Source of the DNA: Manihot esculenta
Lineage: Eukaryota; Streptophyta; Magnoliopsida; Malpighiales; Euphorbiaceae
Assembly: GCF_001659605.2 (NCBI RefSeq)
Contig: NW_025215482.1
Coordinates: forward strand, 512,135-576,134
Length of the DNA stretch: 64,000 nucleotides
Direction: 5' to 3'
In this document: one piece after another, positions 11,789 to 22,021 of the stretch
Numbering within the stretch: the first letter of the stretch is position 1
Layout: each line of letters begins with the position of its first letter
Notes under the pieces: model-generated
Told to the model about the DNA's origin: nothing
The model's database searches: none
The model's input: the letters and a program-made list of their open reading frames with translations, nothing else
Position numbers and translations under genes: made by a program

Positions 11789-14700
11789 TTAAAAGAGATA
11801 GGGATATTGCTGGAGCATGGACTCCCGTGTCTCCCAAGTACATTCTTCCATATTGTGGTGGTTCCAAAGGACTTTCACCATCGGGATTTCCTTGTTCCTT
11901 AGCTTTTTGATCTGAGTGTCAAGAATCCGCACTGGTTGTTCAACATAAGTGAGATCCTCTTGGATCTCCACATCAGGCTCACTAAGAACCTTGCCCGGAT
12001 CTGACACGAACTTCCTCAACATGGAAACATGGAAAACCGGATGGATTCTCTCCATAGAAGCAGGCAAGTCCAGCTTGTACGATACGTTCCCAACTTTTTG
12101 CAAGACCTCAAAGGGTCCGATGTACCGCGGAGCTAGCTTACCCTTCTTTCCGAACCGAACCACCCCTTTCATTGGGGACACCTTGAGCAATACTAGATCC
12201 CCCTCCTGAAACTCTACCTGTCTCCTGCGGATGTCTGCATAACTCTTCTGCCTGCTTGTGGCAGTCTTTATCCTTTCTCTGATCATGGGCACCACTCTGC
12301 TGGTGATCTCTACAAGCTCAGGCCCTGCTAAGGACCTCTCTCCAACCTCTTCCCAGCAAACAGGTGACCTGCACTTCCTCCCATATAAAGCTTCATATGG
12401 AGCCATCCCAATGCTAGCATGATAGCTGTTATTGTAGGCGAACTCTACCAAGGGTAGATGTTGCCTCCAAGAACCGCCAAAATCTAGCACACACATCCTG
12501 AGCATATCCTCTATTGTCTGGATGGTCCTCTCTGATTGTCCATCAGTCTGGGGATGGAAGGCAGTACTGAAATCCAACCTGGTACCCATAGCATTCTGCA
12601 GACTCCGCCAAAACCTGGAGGTGAACTGGGGCCCTCTATCTGACACTATAGAAACTGGGACCCCATGCAGCCTGACAACTTCATCCACATAAACCTGCGC
12701 TAACTTATCCACAGAGTAGTTGCTCCTAACAGGGATGAAGTGAGCAGATTTGGTGAGTCTGTCCACAATCACCCATATGGAGTCTAGTCTGTTGGATGTT
12801 GCCGGTAACCCCACTATAAAATCCATAGCGATATTCTCCCATTTCCACTCTGGAATCGGCAGTGGGTTAAGCATTCCAGCCGGCTTCTGATGTTCCAGCT
12901 TCACCCTCTGACATATTTCGCAGGCTGACACAAACTGTGCCACTTCCCTCTTCATAGCTGGCCACCAATACACTCCCTTCAGATCCTGGTACATCTTGGT
13001 GGTTCCAGGGTGAACACTGTACCTTGCATTATGAGCCTCTCTCATAATGTCTCCTTTTAGCCCGATGTCATCTGGTACACATAGTCTATTCCCATAGCGG
13101 AGGATCCCCTTATCATCGAATCTGAACTCACTATCTTTGCCTGACTGAACAGTCCTGGCAATCTTCACTAACTCTGGGTCCTCGTGCTGTTTCTGAGCCA
13201 CCTGCTCCAGAAACACGGGGGTTACTTTCATCTGTGCAATCAAAGCACCTGTACCAGACAACTCCATCTGTAGACCCTCCTCAATGAGCTTATAAAATTC
13301 CTTCACCACCGGTCTCCTCTCTGCCGTGATGTGGGATAGACTGCCAAGTGATTTCCGGCTTAAGGCATCAGCTACTACATTAGCCTTACCCGGATGGTAC
13401 TGGATCTTGCAATCATAGTCACTCAACAGTTCTACCCATCTCCTCTGCCTCAAGTTCAGCTCTCTCTGGTTCAAGATGTGCTGCAGGCTCTTATGATCTG
13501 TGAAGATCTCACATTTTACCCCATAGAGGTAATGCCTCCACATCTTGAGGGCAAAGATAACTGCTGCCATTTCCAGGTCGTGTGTGGGGTAATTCAACTC
13601 ATGCCTCTTCAGCTGTCTAGAAGCATAAGCGATCACCTTACCATTCTGCATCAACACACAACCCAGGCCTACTCTGGATGCATCACAGAACACTGTGAAA
13701 TCCTCATTACTGTTTGGCAGAGCTAACACTGGTGCTGAAGTCAACCTCTTCTTGAGCTCCTCAAAGCTTTCTTCACACTGATCGGTCCACTCGAATCTCT
13801 GTTTCTTTCTGGTTAATCTGGTTAAAGGAGCTGCAATCTTAGAGAAGTCCTGAACGAACCTCCTGTAGTAGCCAGCCAAACCCAAGAAGCTTCTGATCTC
13901 TGTCACTGAGGTGGGTCTTGGCCAGTTAGTCACAGCTTCAACCTTCTTGGGGTCCACTTCTATCCCATTCTCTGACACTATATGCCCCAAGAATGATATG
14001 CTCCTTAACCAGAACTCACACTTGGAGAACTTGGCATACAAGCCATGTTCCCTCAAGGTCTGTAATATTATCCTCAGATGATGGGCATGCTCCTCTGCAT
14101 TTCTGGAATACACTAGGATATCGTCAATGAAGACAATAACGAAGTGATCCAGGTATGGTCTGAATACTCTATTCATGAGGTCCATGAATGCTGCAGGGGC
14201 GTTGGTCAACCCGAACGGCATTACAAGAAACTCATAGTGCCCATATCTGGTCCTGAAAGCTGTCTTCGGTATGTCTTCTTCCCTTATCCTCAGCTGATGG
14301 TACCCTGATCTCAGATCTATCTTGGAGAAACAACCCGCTCCTGCTAGCTGGTCGAATAGATCATCGATCCTTGGCAATGGGTACTTGTTCTTGGTAGTGA
14401 CCTTGTTCAACTGCCTGTAGTCGATACAAAGTCTCAGGGATCCATCCTTCTTTCTCACAAAAAGCACTGGAGCACCCCAAGGTGAGGTACTCGGTCGGAT
14501 GAAGCCCTTATCTACCAGATCTTGCAACTGTTCTTTCAGTTCCTTCAATTCTGCTGGTGCCATCCTGTAGGGAGGGATAGAGATCGGTCTAGTTCCAGGC
14601 ATCAGTTCAATCTCGAACTCTATCTCCCTAGCAGGTGGTAGTCCTGGAAGCTCTTCTGGAAAGACATCCAGAAATTCTCTGACAACTGGCACTGAGGCTG

Positions 14701-16765
14701 GCTCCCTGACCTGACTATCTAGCTCTCTCACGTGAGCTACATACCCCTGACATCCTTTCCTAAGCAGTCTACGAGCCTGTAGGGCCGATATCAGACCTCT
14801 AGGCGTACCCCTCTTGTCTCCTCTGAAGACAACCTCTGACCCGTTCTGATCTCTGAACCTGACTACCTTGTCCCTGCAGTCCAAGGTAGCACCATGGGTA
14901 GATAGCCAATCCATCCCTAGAATGACGTCAAAATCTGTCAAGTCTAGAACCACAAGGTCGGCGGAGAGGCATCTTCCCTCAACAAACACTGGACAGTACC
15001 GGCAGACTGACTCTGCCGCCGTCGGGTCACACTTGGGTCCACTGACCCATAGGGGACACTCTAACCCAGAGACCATCAACCCTAGCCTCTCAACTGCCCT
15101 CGGAGAAATAAAGGAATGAGATGCACCCGGGTCCATCAATGCATACACATCATAACACCCAATGATGAGTTTACCTGACACCACGGTGTTGGATGTGTTC
15201 GCCTCCTGCTGAGTCATTGTGAAGATCCTGGCTGGAGCTGATGGACCTTCACCTCGGGAACCAGAAGAAGAGGCTGCCCCTCTCCCTCTACCTCTGCCAC
15301 TGCCCTGTGTTGTGGCTGGAGCTGCTGGTTGTGCCACACTACCCGAAGCTGTCTGTTGGGGCTGGCCCATGAAAGGTGCTCTAGGACAATCCCGAGCTAT
15401 GTGTCCCTCCTGGCCACATCTGAAACATGCATTGGTCCCCCAGCGACACGCTCCCCTGTGTGGCCTCCCACACCTTTGGCATTCCGCACCATCGGAGCCT
15501 GAACTCGAGCCACCGCCAAATCCTAGACCGGATTTCAGCTTATTCCAGAACTTATTCTTCTTGGGCTTCTTAGTGCTACTCCATCTCTTACTACCTGAAC
15601 TCTGAGTAGAGGGTCCTGGCCCTCCTCTGCCTGGGGTCTTAACCCCTGAAGACTGGGTCACTGACTGCTTCACTGACCCCTCAACTATGGCACTGGCCTC
15701 CATTCTTCGAGCCATATCTACCACCGTGTGAAAACTCTCCCTCTCAGCTGATTGAATCAATGAGGAGTACCTGGACTGTAATTTCATGACATATCTCCTG
15801 GCCTTCTTCACATCTGTATCTAGAGCTTGCCCTGAGAAGGGTAATAGCTCCAGAAATTTATCTGTGTACTCCTCTATGCTCATGTCTTCTGTCTGTCTCA
15901 GTTGCTCAAACTCAATCATCTTTAGCTCTCTGGAGCTATCTGGAAATGCCCATCCAGCAAACTCATTGGCGAATTCCTCCCATGTCATACTGTCTAGTCT
16001 CGGGTCCACATAGCACTTGAACCATTCCTTTGCCTTTTTGCACTTCAGGGTGAACCCTGCCATCTCAATGGCTCTTCTATCATCTGCCCCTAGCTCATCA
16101 GTGATCGTCTTCACTGCTCTCAGGTATTCAAAGGGATCATCCCCTGACTTATATTTAGGAGCATCCAGCTTAAGGTAAGCTGTCATCTTCACCTTACTCC
16201 CACTGGCTGAGCTAGGTCTAGGAGGTTGAGTAACTGGGGCTACTGGTTCTGTAGGTGGTGGAGGTGGGGATGCAGCATTCCCCGAGGTGGGGTTTGCTGG
16301 GTGAGGATGGAAGGATGAGGGTGGATAGGCTGGATACTGTGGGTACGGTGGATAGAAAGGTGGATAAGGCATGTGAGTAGGGTAGGGGTTAAAGCTGGAG
16401 TAATCCGACGTACTTCCCATCGGATACCCGGGACTCTGTGCATAGGGTGGGTAATAGGGTGGAAAACCATACCCCGAGGCCTGAGTGCCTCCTTGTGACT
16501 CCCCTGTCCCTTCTTCTGACATGCCAATATCCAGATTCCCATCCCTTCTCTGATCTTCTTCCATAACCTCCCTCACATCTGAAGAACTTCCTCCTCTTTC
16601 TGTCCCCCTTCTGCTAGTATCAAAAGACCTTCTAGGGTCCCTTGATACTCTTTCTCTGTTTGTTCTGCATGACATTGCCCTAGGCAATGTGGGAGGACGG
16701 GCGCTCGTGCCCTCATCCTCTGGTGGGACTCCTGTCAATCGTGCAGATCGACGAGTTTCTCTCAT
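11789..16765 (-). CDS. gag-pol: Gag-Pol polyprotein, Tekay/Del-type chromovirus, intact
   Basis: One open frame of about 1658 codons. Domains in order (approximate residues): basic N-terminus [10 protein letters not shown], a Pro/Tyr-rich stretch (95-170), Gag capsid (about 195-330), a CX2CX3HX3C-like motif followed by a CCHC knuckle [14 protein letters not shown] (near 450), aspartic protease with MDPGASHS (near 545), reverse transcriptase with YRQLNKV and FIDDIL (about 750-930), RNase H with [10 protein letters not shown] (near 1028), integrase HHCC zinc finger (1250-1285), integrase catalytic core with [15 protein letters not shown] and SERTIQ (about 1317-1410), and a C-terminal chromodomain ending [16 protein letters not shown]. 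The frame is open back to 16798, but that codon is TTG. The ATG at 16765 is chosen because the aligned Met is shared with D (MRGTRRSARL) and follows a splice-acceptor-like TTTTTCAG at 16774-16781. Another ATG lies at 16789. No stop or frameshift is seen. Confidence 0.97.
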   Translation of the reverse strand: MRETRRSARLTGVPPEDEGTSARPPTLPRAMSCRTNRERVSRDPRRSFDTSRRGTERGGSSSDVREVMEEDQRRDGNLDIGMSEEGTGESQGGTQASGYGFPPYYPPYAQSPGYPMGSTSDYSSFNPYPTHMPYPPFYPPYPQYPAYPPSSFHPHPANPTSGNAASPPPPPTEPVAPVTQPPRPSSASGSKVKMTAYLKLDAPKYKSGDDPFEYLRAVKTITDELGADDRRAIEMAGFTLKCKKAKEWFKCYVDPRLDSMTWEEFANEFAGWAFPDSSRELKMIEFEQLRQTEDMSIEEYTDKFLELLPFSGQALDTDVKKARRYVMKLQSRYSSLIQSAERESFHTVVDMARRMEASAIVEGSVKQSVTQSSGVKTPGRGGPGPSTQSSGSKRWSSTKKPKKNKFWNKLKSGLGFGGGSSSGSDGAECQRCGRPHRGACRWGTNACFRCGQEGHIARDCPRAPFMGQPQQTASGSVAQPAAPATTQGSGRGRGRGAASSSGSRGEGPSAPARIFTMTQQEANTSNTVVSGKLIIGCYDVYALMDPGASHSFISPRAVERLGLMVSGLECPLWVSGPKCDPTAAESVCRYCPVFVEGRCLSADLVVLDLTDFDVILGMDWLSTHGATLDCRDKVVRFRDQNGSEVVFRGDKRGTPRGLISALQARRLLRKGCQGYVAHVRELDSQVREPASVPVVREFLDVFPEELPGLPPAREIEFEIELMPGTRPISIPPYRMAPAELKELKEQLQDLVDKGFIRPSTSPWGAPVLFVRKKDGSLRLCIDYRQLNKVTTKNKYPLPRIDDLFDQLAGAGCFSKIDLRSGYHQLRIREEDIPKTAFRTRYGHYEFLVMPFGLTNAPAAFMDLMNRVFRPYLDHFVIVFIDDILVYSRNAEEHAHHLRIILQTLREHGLYAKFSKCEFWLRSISFLGHIVSENGIEVDPKKVEAVTNWPRPTSVTEIRSFLGLAGYYRRFVQDFSKIAAPLTRLTRKKQRFEWTDQCEESFEELKKRLTSAPVLALPNSNEDFTVFCDASRVGLGCVLMQNGKVIAYASRQLKRHELNYPTHDLEMAAVIFALKMWRHYLYGVKCEIFTDHKSLQHILNQRELNLRQRRWVELLSDYDCKIQYHPGKANVVADALSRKSLGSLSHITAERRPVVKEFYKLIEEGLQMELSGTGALIAQMKVTPVFLEQVAQKQHEDPELVKIARTVQSGKDSEFRFDDKGILRYGNRLCVPDDIGLKGDIMREAHNARYSVHPGTTKMYQDLKGVYWWPAMKREVAQFVSACEICQRVKLEHQKPAGMLNPLPIPEWKWENIAMDFIVGLPATSNRLDSIWVIVDRLTKSAHFIPVRSNYSVDKLAQVYVDEVVRLHGVPVSIVSDRGPQFTSRFWRSLQNAMGTRLDFSTAFHPQTDGQSERTIQTIEDMLRMCVLDFGGSWRQHLPLVEFAYNNSYHASIGMAPYEALYGRKCRSPVCWEEVGERSLAGPELVEITSRVVPMIRERIKTATSRQKSYADIRRRQVEFQEGDLVLLKVSPMKGVVRFGKKGKLAPRYIGPFEVLQKVGNVSYKLDLPASMERIHPVFHVSMLRKFVSDPGKVLSEPDVEIQEDLTYVEQPVRILDTQIKKLRNKEIPMVKVLWNHHNMEECTWETRESMLQQYPYLF

Positions 16766-16773
16766 TCTGTTCT

Positions 16774-16785
16774 CTGAAAAACAGC
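16774..16785 (-). promoter_or_regulatory. Candidate splice acceptor just before the gag ATG (element A)
   Basis: On the - strand a T-rich run ends in TTTTTCAG, 8 nt before the chosen gag ATG. B (ATTCAG, ending 24672) and D (GTTTTCAG, ending 63104) have an AG at the same relative place. If used with a donor in the LTR it would remove the primer-binding site from the gag mRNA. Inference from sequence pattern only. Confidence 0.45.
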
Positions 16786-17022
16786 ACATAACTCGCAAGC
16801 ATTAGCATCATATGGTTCATGTGGAGACACATGAACCTACATCATATACATGGCAAACATAGCATATCATTTATGCGCATGCATATTGTCATGGCATATC
16901 ACATCATCATAGCAAGACAGGACCCTACATCCTATCCTAGTGGACATGACCTTTCCTATTGTGCTTGACCTTCTATAACCTCTATGAGCCCGACACTGTA
17001 GGTCCGACCATATGAACCTAGG

Positions 17023-17034
17023 GCTCTGATACCA
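17023..17034 (-). other. Primer binding site, tRNA-iMet (element A)
   Basis: The - strand reads TGGTATCAGAGC three bases inside the 5' LTR end. It is complementary to the 3' end of plant initiator methionine tRNA, the usual primer of this lineage. The same 12-mer is in B and D. Confidence 0.95.
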
Positions 17035-17674
17035 CTCTGTAATGCCCCGGAAATCCGGACCGCTACCGGCGCTAGGATTCAGGTCGGCTTAAGGCCGCCG
17101 GAACCCGTAGCAAGCCTACATACATCCTGTTTACCCGTTTAATCCCATACATGATCAACAAACATACATAAGAATTAAAAACTTTTCTTTTTTCTTCATA
17201 TACCAAACTCAACCTGTGCATGCACTGTATTCATCATATACATAAACATTAATCCCTCTGTGGGATTTCATCAAAGCCTCTATGGCAATATACATTCTGT
17301 GTTGAGTTGGTTCACATATACATCATAAAATAAGATCATGTACATACCAAGGGATTAACATAAACTATGGTCAAGCACAACTCTATCCTCAATAACATAG
17401 TTACATAAACATAACTGTTTCAAACTTTACATTACATTCTTATCATTTGTCATGTCCACATACTCTAGCTATTACATACATATGACTTTTCTCTTCTTTT
17501 CTTCTCTATCAATCCCGTACCTGCAAACCTGGGGGTTAGGGGAGAGGGGTGAGCTAGATGCCCAGTGAGTAGAACTATATAAAAAAAAAATATTTAAAAC
17601 ATGCCATAATGGAATGCATCATTGCACAAACATTTCACATCATGGAAGGACCGACCCAAAAATCCCTCAGCTCC

Positions 17675-17833
17675 ATGCCCGGCCCTATTATGGGCACCAC
17701 AGGACTTCGTATTGCCCGGCCCTATTATGGGCACCACAGGACTTCGTATTGCCCGGCCCTATTATGGGCACCACAGGACTTCGTAAATCGGAGCTATTGC
17801 CCGGCCCTATTATGGGCACCACAGGACTTCGTA
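17675..17833 (-). repeat. 37-bp tandem repeat inside the 5' LTR of element A
   Basis: Four copies, same arrangement as at 10084-10242 with one base difference in the second unit (17716). Confidence 0.93.
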
Positions 17834-18916
17834 CACAGGAATAGTGAGTCGTGCAATGTCCCTCCTCATCAACCACAATATAATAATGCAATGTAGCATA
17901 TTCGTGATTCTAATGCAAACATCCTATATTATAGTCATGATGCATGAAACATGATAAAATATTTCATTTCTCAATTTAAAAGGTTAAGTTTAGTTCCACT
18001 CACTTCTGGCTGACTCTGTCAAACTCTCAGCAGCTGGCTCACTGCTGGGGTCCTTGGTTCCTCGGGTCCGAACCTACACAGGTGGACTCCAATGAGGGAC
18101 CAAACACATATAAACATATCTCTAATATATCCCCCAAAAACCCCCTAAAACATCATGAAAACATCACAGAAAATATGCATGAAAAGGCTGAACAGGGCAC
18201 CTTCGGCGGCACCTTCGGCGGCCGAAAGTCCTGGACAGAGACGAAACTCAGCTAGGTTCGGCGGCACCTTCGGCGGCCGAAAGTGCCAGACAGAGACGAA
18301 AGTCTCTTTTCGGGGGCACCTTCGGCAGCCGAAAGCTGCCTTCACAAGAGGGGTTCGGCGGCCGAAACTCCCTTCGGCTGCCGAACCTGGTTTCTGCCAA
18401 ATGGCAGAAACTTGGTTCAAATGAACCTCCTGCCTCCCAAAACCACAGATCATGCATATTTCTCAACCAAAACATACATACAAGTTCCTAGGGGCCTCAA
18501 ACATGCATATACCCCATCTACAACACTTCATTCACACACAATCAAGCTACATTGCTCAAAAACTCAACATAACCCATAAACTCAACATATGTCCTAACAT
18601 GCATTTCTACCCATAGATCTTACTTAAAACTTGTTTAAAACATAAAAAGGGTTCAAGATCGACCCTTACCTCTTGAAGAAACGAGAGGAAAGTGATCCTA
18701 GCTTGGAGATGGAGAGATTAAGCTCTTTGAACCTCCAAGCACTCAAAACTTGCTCAAAACTTGCTCAAAGCTCACAAATCTTCAAAACGAAGTTATAAAC
18801 TCGTTAAAACCATGAAAGATCTAAAGGAAACACTCAAGATCGAGGGAGGAGCAGTGGAGACTCACCTTGGCCGACAATGGGAGAGAAAAAGCTCGCCCGT
18901 GCGGACCTAGGGGACC

Positions 18917-18924
18917 CTTTTATA
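18917..18924 (-). promoter_or_regulatory. TATA box of the element A 5' LTR
   Basis: The - strand reads CACTATAAAAGGGTCC, a strong plant TATA match. It lies directly downstream of the TTCGGC-N-GCCGAA cluster and about 250 nt upstream of the first donor-like site. The copy in the 3' LTR is at 11326-11333. In D the homologous place reads CACTACAAAAG, with the TATA core altered. Confidence 0.8.
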
Positions 18925-18978
18925 GTGGCTGGCCAGGCCACGTTCGGGGGCCGAATGTGCCTCCGCATCCATGCAATG

Positions 18979-19104
18979 TTCGGCGGCCGAACATAAGGTT
19001 CGGCGGCCGAACCTGCACTTCCCTCTCTTAGACTTTCGGGGGCCTAACGTGCCTCCCAAAGTCCATGCATGTTCGGCGGCCGAAAGTGAGTTTCGGCGGC
19101 CGAA
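18979..19104 (-). promoter_or_regulatory. Cluster of TTCGGC-N-GCCGAA palindromes upstream of the TATA box
   Basis: Four exact 13-bp copies with 6-bp arms and one central base, plus two degenerate ones, within about 130 bp of U3. The core GCCGCC/GGCGGC resembles the GCC-box bound by plant ERF factors. That is a similarity of motif only. The equivalent copies in the 3' LTR begin at 11388, 11408, 11481 and 11501. Confidence 0.6.
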
Positions 19105-19280
19105 CCTGGGTTTTCCCTTAAAGAAATTTTCATGCAAAAACTCATTTAAAATCATACTTAAAACATTAAAAACATGAAAACATTTTATAAAAACATGCTT
19201 TTACCCTTCTAGAGGTTTCCGACACCCAAATTCCACCGGACGGTAGGAATTCCGGTACCGGAGTCTAGCCGGGTATTACA

Positions 19281-19285
19281 AGCCT
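19281..19285 (+). repeat. Target site duplication of element A, right copy (AGCCT)
   Basis: Matches 9443-9447 exactly, directly after the LTR end TATTACA. Confidence 0.95.
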
Positions 19286-22021
19286 AATAGCTTCCATCCC
19301 AAAAACGGCCAAGTCTAGCACCTATGTTACAACCGGTGCCCGATTTCGGCCTAATAGCTTCCATCCAAAAAACTGCCAAGTCTATCACCCATGTTACATC
19401 CGGTGCCCGATTTCGGCCTAATAGCTTCCATCCCAAAAACCGCCAAGTCTATCACCCATGTTACATCCGGTGCCCGATTTCGGCCTAATAGCTTCCATCC
19501 CAAAAACTTCCAAGTCTATGACCCATGTTACATCCGGTGCCCGATTTCGGCCTAATAGCTTCCATCCCAAACACTGCCAAGTCTATCACCCATGTACATC
19601 CGGTACACGATTTCGTCCTAATAGCTTCCATCCCAAACACTGCCAAGTCTATCACCCATGTTACATCCGGTGCCCGATTTCGGCCTAATAGCTTCCATCC
19701 CAAACACTGCCAAGTCTATCACCCATGTTACATCCGTTGCCCGATTTCGGCCTAATAGCTTCCATCCCAAAAACTGCCAAGTCTATCACCCATGTTACAT
19801 CCGGTGCCCGATTTCGGCCTAATAGCTTCCATCCCAAAAACTTCCAAGTCTATCACCCATGTTACATCCGGTGTCCGATTTCGGCCTAATAGCTTCCATC
19901 CCAAAAACTGCCAAGTCTATCACCCATGTTACATCCGGTGCCCGATTTCGGCCTGATAGCTTCCATCCCAAAAACTTCCAAGTCTATCACCCATGTTACA
20001 TCCGGTGTCCAATTTCGGCCTAATAGCTTCCATCCCAAAAACTGCCAAGTCTATCACCCATGTTACATCCGGTGCCCGATTTCGTCCTAATAGCTTCCAT
20101 CCCAAACACTGCCAAGTCTATCACCCATGTTACATCCGGTGCCCGATTTCGGCCTAATAGCTTCCATCCCAAAAACTGCCAAGTCTATCACGCATGTTAC
20201 ATCCGGTACCCGATTTCGGCCTATTAGCTTCCATCCCAAAAACTGCCAAGTCTATCACCCATGTTACATCCGGTGCCCGATTTCGTCCTAATAGCTTCCA
20301 TCCCAAACACTGCTATGTCTATCACCTATGTTACTTCCGGTGCCCGATTTCGGCCTAATAGCTTCCATCCTAAAAACTGCCAAGTCTATCCCCCATGTTA
20401 CATCCGGTGCTCGATTTCAGCATAATAGCTTCCATCCCAAAAACGGCCAAGTCTATCACCCATGTTACAACCGGTGGCCGATTTCGGCCTAATAGCTTCC
20501 ATCCAAAAAACTGCCAAGTCTATCACCCATGTTACATCCGGTGCCCGATTTCGGCCTAATAGCTTCCATCCCAAAAACTGCCAAGTCTATCACCCATGTT
20601 ACGTCCGGTGTCCGATATCGGCCAAATAGCTTCCATCCCAAAAACTGCCAAGTCTATGACCCATGTTACATCCGGTGCCCGATTTCGGCCTAATAGCTTC
20701 CATCCCAAACACTGCCAAGTCTATCACCCATGTTACATCCGGTGCCCGATTTCGTCCTAATAGTTTCCATCCCAAACATTGCTATGTCTATCACCTATGT
20801 TACATCCGGTGCTCGATTTCGGCCTAATAGCTTCCATCCCAAACACTGCCAAGTCTATCCCCCAGGTTACATCCGTTGCTCAATTTGAGCCTAATAGCTT
20901 CCATCCCAAAAACGGCCAAGTCTATCACCCATGTTACAACCGGTGCCCGATTTCGGCCTAATAGCTTCCACCCCAAAAACTGCCAAGTCTATCACCCATG
21001 TTACATCCAGTGCCCGATTTCGGCCTAATAGCTTCCATGCCAAAAACTGCCAAGTCTATCACCCATGTTACATCCAGTGCCCGATTTCGGCTAATAGCTT
21101 CCATCCCAAAAACTTCCAAGTCTATGACCCATGTTACATCCGGTGCCCGATTTCGGCCTAATAGCTTCCATCCCAAACATTGCCAAGTCTATCACCCATG
21201 TTACATCCAGTGCCCGATTTCGGCCTAATAGATTCCATCCCAAACACTGCCAAGTCTATCACCCATGTTACATCCGGTGCCCGATTTCGGCCTAATAGCT
21301 TTCATCCCAAACACTGCCAAGTCTATCACCCATGTTACATCCCGTGCCCGATTTCGGCCTAATAGCTTTCATCCCAAACACTGCCAAGTCTATCACCCAT
21401 GTTACATCCGGTGCCCGATTTCGGCCTAATAGCTTCCATCCCAAAAACTTCCAAGTCTATCACCCATGTTACATCCGGTGCCCGATTTCAGCCTAATAGC
21501 TTCCACCCCAAAAACTGCCAAGTCTAGCACCCATGTTACATCCGGTGCCCGATTTCGTTCTAATAGCTTCCATCCCAAACTCTGCCAAGTCTATCACCCA
21601 TGTTACATCCGGTGCCCGATTTTGGCCTAATAGCTTCCATCCCAAACACTGCCAAGTCGATCACCCATGTTACATCCGGTGCCCGATTTCGGCCTAATAG
21701 CTTCCATCCCAAACACTGCCAAGTCTATCACCCATGTTACATCCGGTGCCTGATTTCAGCCTAATAGCTTCCATCACAAAAACTGCCAAGTCTATCACCC
21801 ATGTTACATCTGGTGCCCTATTTCGGCCTAATAGCTTCCATCCCAAAAACTTCCAAGTCTATCACCAATGTTACATCCGGTGGCCGATTTCGGCCTAATA
21901 GCTTCCATCCCAAACACTGCCAAGTCTATCACCCATGTTACATCCGGTGCCCGATTTCGGCCTAATAGCTTCCATCCCAAAAACTTCCAAGTCTATCACC
22001 CATGTTACATCCGGTGCCCGA
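19281..22021 (+). repeat. 67-bp satellite between elements A and B
   Basis: About 41 monomers, + orientation, all of the diverged type: mixed AAAAACTGCC, AAACACTGCC, AAACTTCC and AAACGGCC units, many single-base changes, one loss near 19594 and a GGCTAATAG unit with one base lost near 21089. No homogenised stretch. It breaks off at CCCGA where element B begins. Confidence 0.96.

Larger units (their letters stand above)
9448..19280 (-). mobile_element. Element A: complete Tekay/Del-type gypsy chromovirus
   Basis: A 9833-bp LTR retrotransposon on the - strand. Read from its own 5' end it has LTR (17038-19280), tRNA-iMet primer site, one uninterrupted gag-pol frame, hairpin, purine tract and LTR (9448-11689), flanked by AGCCT on both sides. 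LTR ends are TG...CA. The LTRs are 2242 and 2243 bp; reading them side by side I found four substitutions (9453/17043, 9460/17050, 10125/17716, 11262/18853) and one A-run length change. At an assumed 1.3e-8 substitutions per site per year this is below about 0.1 My. All structural and coding parts needed for autonomous movement are visible, so it may still be competent; expression cannot be judged from sequence. Confidence 0.97.
17038..19280 (-). repeat. 5' LTR of element A
   Basis: 2243 bp, TG...CA ends, about 99.8% identical to the 3' LTR by eye. As the transcribed 5' LTR it would carry the active promoter. Signals in reading order: palindrome cluster about 19104-18979, TATA 18924-18917, donor GAG|GTAAGG at 18670/18669, acceptor TGTGTAG ending 18074, donor GAA|GTGAGT at 18004/18003, acceptor GTTTGCAG ending 17521, and the conserved CTTAAGCCG block near 17084-17098. 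The candidate introns would be about 596 and 483 nt around a 70-nt exon. Confidence 0.96.

Noticed and set aside
16766..16798. Start of the A polyprotein at 16798
   Set aside because: That codon is TTG. The aligned Met with D and the acceptor-like site favour the ATG at 16765.
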